From NCBI GenBank assembly GCA_038087015.1, contig JASBNA010000007.1, positions 744,001-808,000 of the forward strand: 64,000 bases of DNA, read 5' to 3'. This DNA is from Cerrena zonata (lineage: Eukaryota; Basidiomycota; Agaricomycetes; Polyporales; Cerrenaceae). Positions 62,774 to 64,000 of the stretch are shown here, piece after piece. The position numbers and the translations under genes are program-made. Positions within the stretch are counted from its first letter, which is position 1, and each line of letters starts with the position of its first letter. The notes beneath the pieces are model-generated. The model saw only the letters and a program-made list of their open reading frames with translations. It had not been told where the DNA came from and did no database searches.

Positions 62774-64000
62774 ATGCTACGTTCATCGGCTTCACGCGCC
62801 TCAAAAGCGTACAAGTCACTTCGTTTCGCGAGTTCAAGCACAACAGGTCGAGGGGATTATGGCACTTACTGTAGTGACCTGGTCCGACACCGGGACTATG
62901 AGGCTTACCTAACGTCTTACTTCTACCCTCGTGAACTGAAGAGCACATACTATGCACTGCGGGCATTCTACGTGAGTACACTTTGCATAGCCAACGAACA
63001 CTAGTGTGCGACGTTGCGGAGATAAACCTTACGTGTTTCCCAGGTCGAGCTAGCTTCCGTGCAAGAAGCGGTATCAAACACTATGATAGGAAAGATGAGG
63101 ATGCAGTTCTGGAGGGATGCACTCAAGAACATCGCTGATGTGCGTTCATAGATGGACGATAACGAAAGCATGTTCACTGACCTGTTACGTGAAGTAGCAA
63201 AATCCACCGAAACACCCAATCGCACTTGCGCTGTACGATGCTACGCAAAAGGTTAAATTGCCCAGCTATCACCTGAAAAGGATCATCGATGCGAGGGTGC
63301 GTGTTGAACCTTAAATAATTTATATAGTTCCCGCAGAAGAATCCAAATAACCGGGACAAACCTTATAGGATGCCGAGTTGGAAAATCCGACACACCTGAC
63401 AATGGATTCATTATTGGCACACGCCGAATCGACGTCATCTACCTTCAACTATCTGTTACTCTCCATGCTGTCCCTCTCTTCCTCCGAAACGCTCTCACAC
63501 GCCGGGTCCCATCTTGGGGTCTCCCAGACGATAGCCACATTGCTGCGGTCACTCCCATACCACGCCCACAAGGGGAAGATGGTGATTCCAGCAGAGCTTA
63601 CAGCCAAGCACGGGGTCAACCAGGAAGAGGTCTTCCGGTACGGAGGAGAAGCTAAAGGTATCGACGATGCCGTGTTTGAGTTTGCGACAGTGGCGAATGA
63701 CCATTTGATCACTGCACGTGAGATGGTCAAGGCAGATTCGACGAGTGGAGGAAAAGTCCCGGATCGGGGGAGGCCGGTGTTCTTGAGCGCGGTAAGTAGG
63801 CAAAGATCCTTTATATGTACATGATTGCCAGATGGCATGATGATGTTTCGGAGTGTGGGTAGCTGATGTTCTCATGTCTGCCATCGTGCTGTTGTGCACT
63901 GGCCGCATTCGTTGTTTCTAGGTACCGACCGCGCTGTATCTCGAGCGCCTTGAGCAAGTAAACTTTGATGTCTTCCATCCGTCGCTACAGCTGAAGACGT
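62774..64000 (+). CDS. NDUFAF6: NDUFAF6-like complex I assembly factor, cut by window end
   Basis: Mitochondrial protein of the squalene/phytoene synthase fold needed for early assembly of the ND1 module of complex I. Exons seen: 62774-62971, 63044-63139, 63198-63296, 63369-63791, then 63922 to the window edge; the C-terminus is missing. The N-terminus (LRSSASRASKAYKSLRFASS) is a mitochondrial presequence. Fold marks: DLVRHRDYEAYLTSYFYP, the QFWRDALKNIAD helix, HPIALALYDAT, the TSSTFNYLLLSML helix and a second helix after KMVIPAELTAKHGV, with GIDDAVFEFATVANDHL. The Asp-rich prenyl-diphosphate-binding motifs of true synthases are not seen at the usual places (DLVRHRDYE replaces DxxxD), so a catalytic synthase role is unlikely. 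The last intron seen is 130 nt. Confidence 0.9.

Overview
The window reads as nuclear DNA of an Agaricomycete-type basidiomycete. Almost every protein gene is split by short GT-AG introns, most of 47-70 nt, and both tRNA genes carry a short intron after position 37. Gene content fits: OTT_1508-type deaminase, F-box/LRR protein, GH12 glycosidase, MCT-like and Mch1-like MFS carriers. I did not assign a species. For 20 of the 22 protein genes that lie wholly inside the window, spliced lengths (after removing suspected 1-nt insertions in three of them) come to whole codons, which supports the exon models; the F-box model is a weaker alternative and one gene runs off each edge.

Layout. 0-11 kb: 3' truncated TRP4 (anthranilate phosphoribosyltransferase, -), UBC1-like E2 (-), a secreted GH12 endoglucanase/xyloglucanase (+), two tandem thiamine-diphosphate enzymes (+,+) with the same seven-exon plan, and an F-box protein (-). 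12.5-20 kb: AP-2 sigma (-) head to head with HEM13 (+), a long gene-free stretch, then an MCT-type MFS carrier (+). 20.4-27.5 kb: tRNA-His(GTG), AFG2/Drg1 AAA-ATPase (-), NAD(P)HX epimerase (-) sharing a 181-bp promoter with GPI16 (+). 27.5-32.6 kb is gene-poor. 32.6-36.5 kb: 2OG-Fe(II) oxygenase (+), tRNA-Asn(GTT), ketopantoate-reductase-like gene copy 1 (+, two frameshifts). 36.7-44.8 kb: two Mch1-like carriers in the same orientation (-,-) enclosing a deaminase gene (-). 45.4-48.3 kb: an unknown gene (+) and an ARC1/EMAP-II tRNA-binding cofactor (-). 48.3-54.1 kb: a purine-rich gene-free block. 54.1-59.2 kb: an SDR (-), mitoribosomal uL29m (+), ketopantoate-reductase-like copy 2 (-, one frameshift). 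62.1-64 kb: SDHAF1 (-) divergent from NDUFAF6 (+, cut by the window end).

Most conserved genes are housekeeping (heme, try bi-functional traffic, ribosome biogenesis, GPI anchoring, mitochondrial assembly). The variable layer is the set of local duplications (ThDP enzymes, Mch1-like carriers, ketopantoate-reductase-like genes).

The most unusual signal is a three-way-junction RNA-like element found three times in otherwise gene-free DNA (49020-49094 and 51023-51105 on -, 61386-61461 on +). Its stems differ with compensatory changes, while a 7-nt hairpin loop, a 13-nt joint ending AGTA, and a GAAACYAAC joint are kept. I do not recognise it as a known RNA family. A second pattern is six apparent 1-nt insertions, all of the same sign, in four genes; this may be an assembly artefact.
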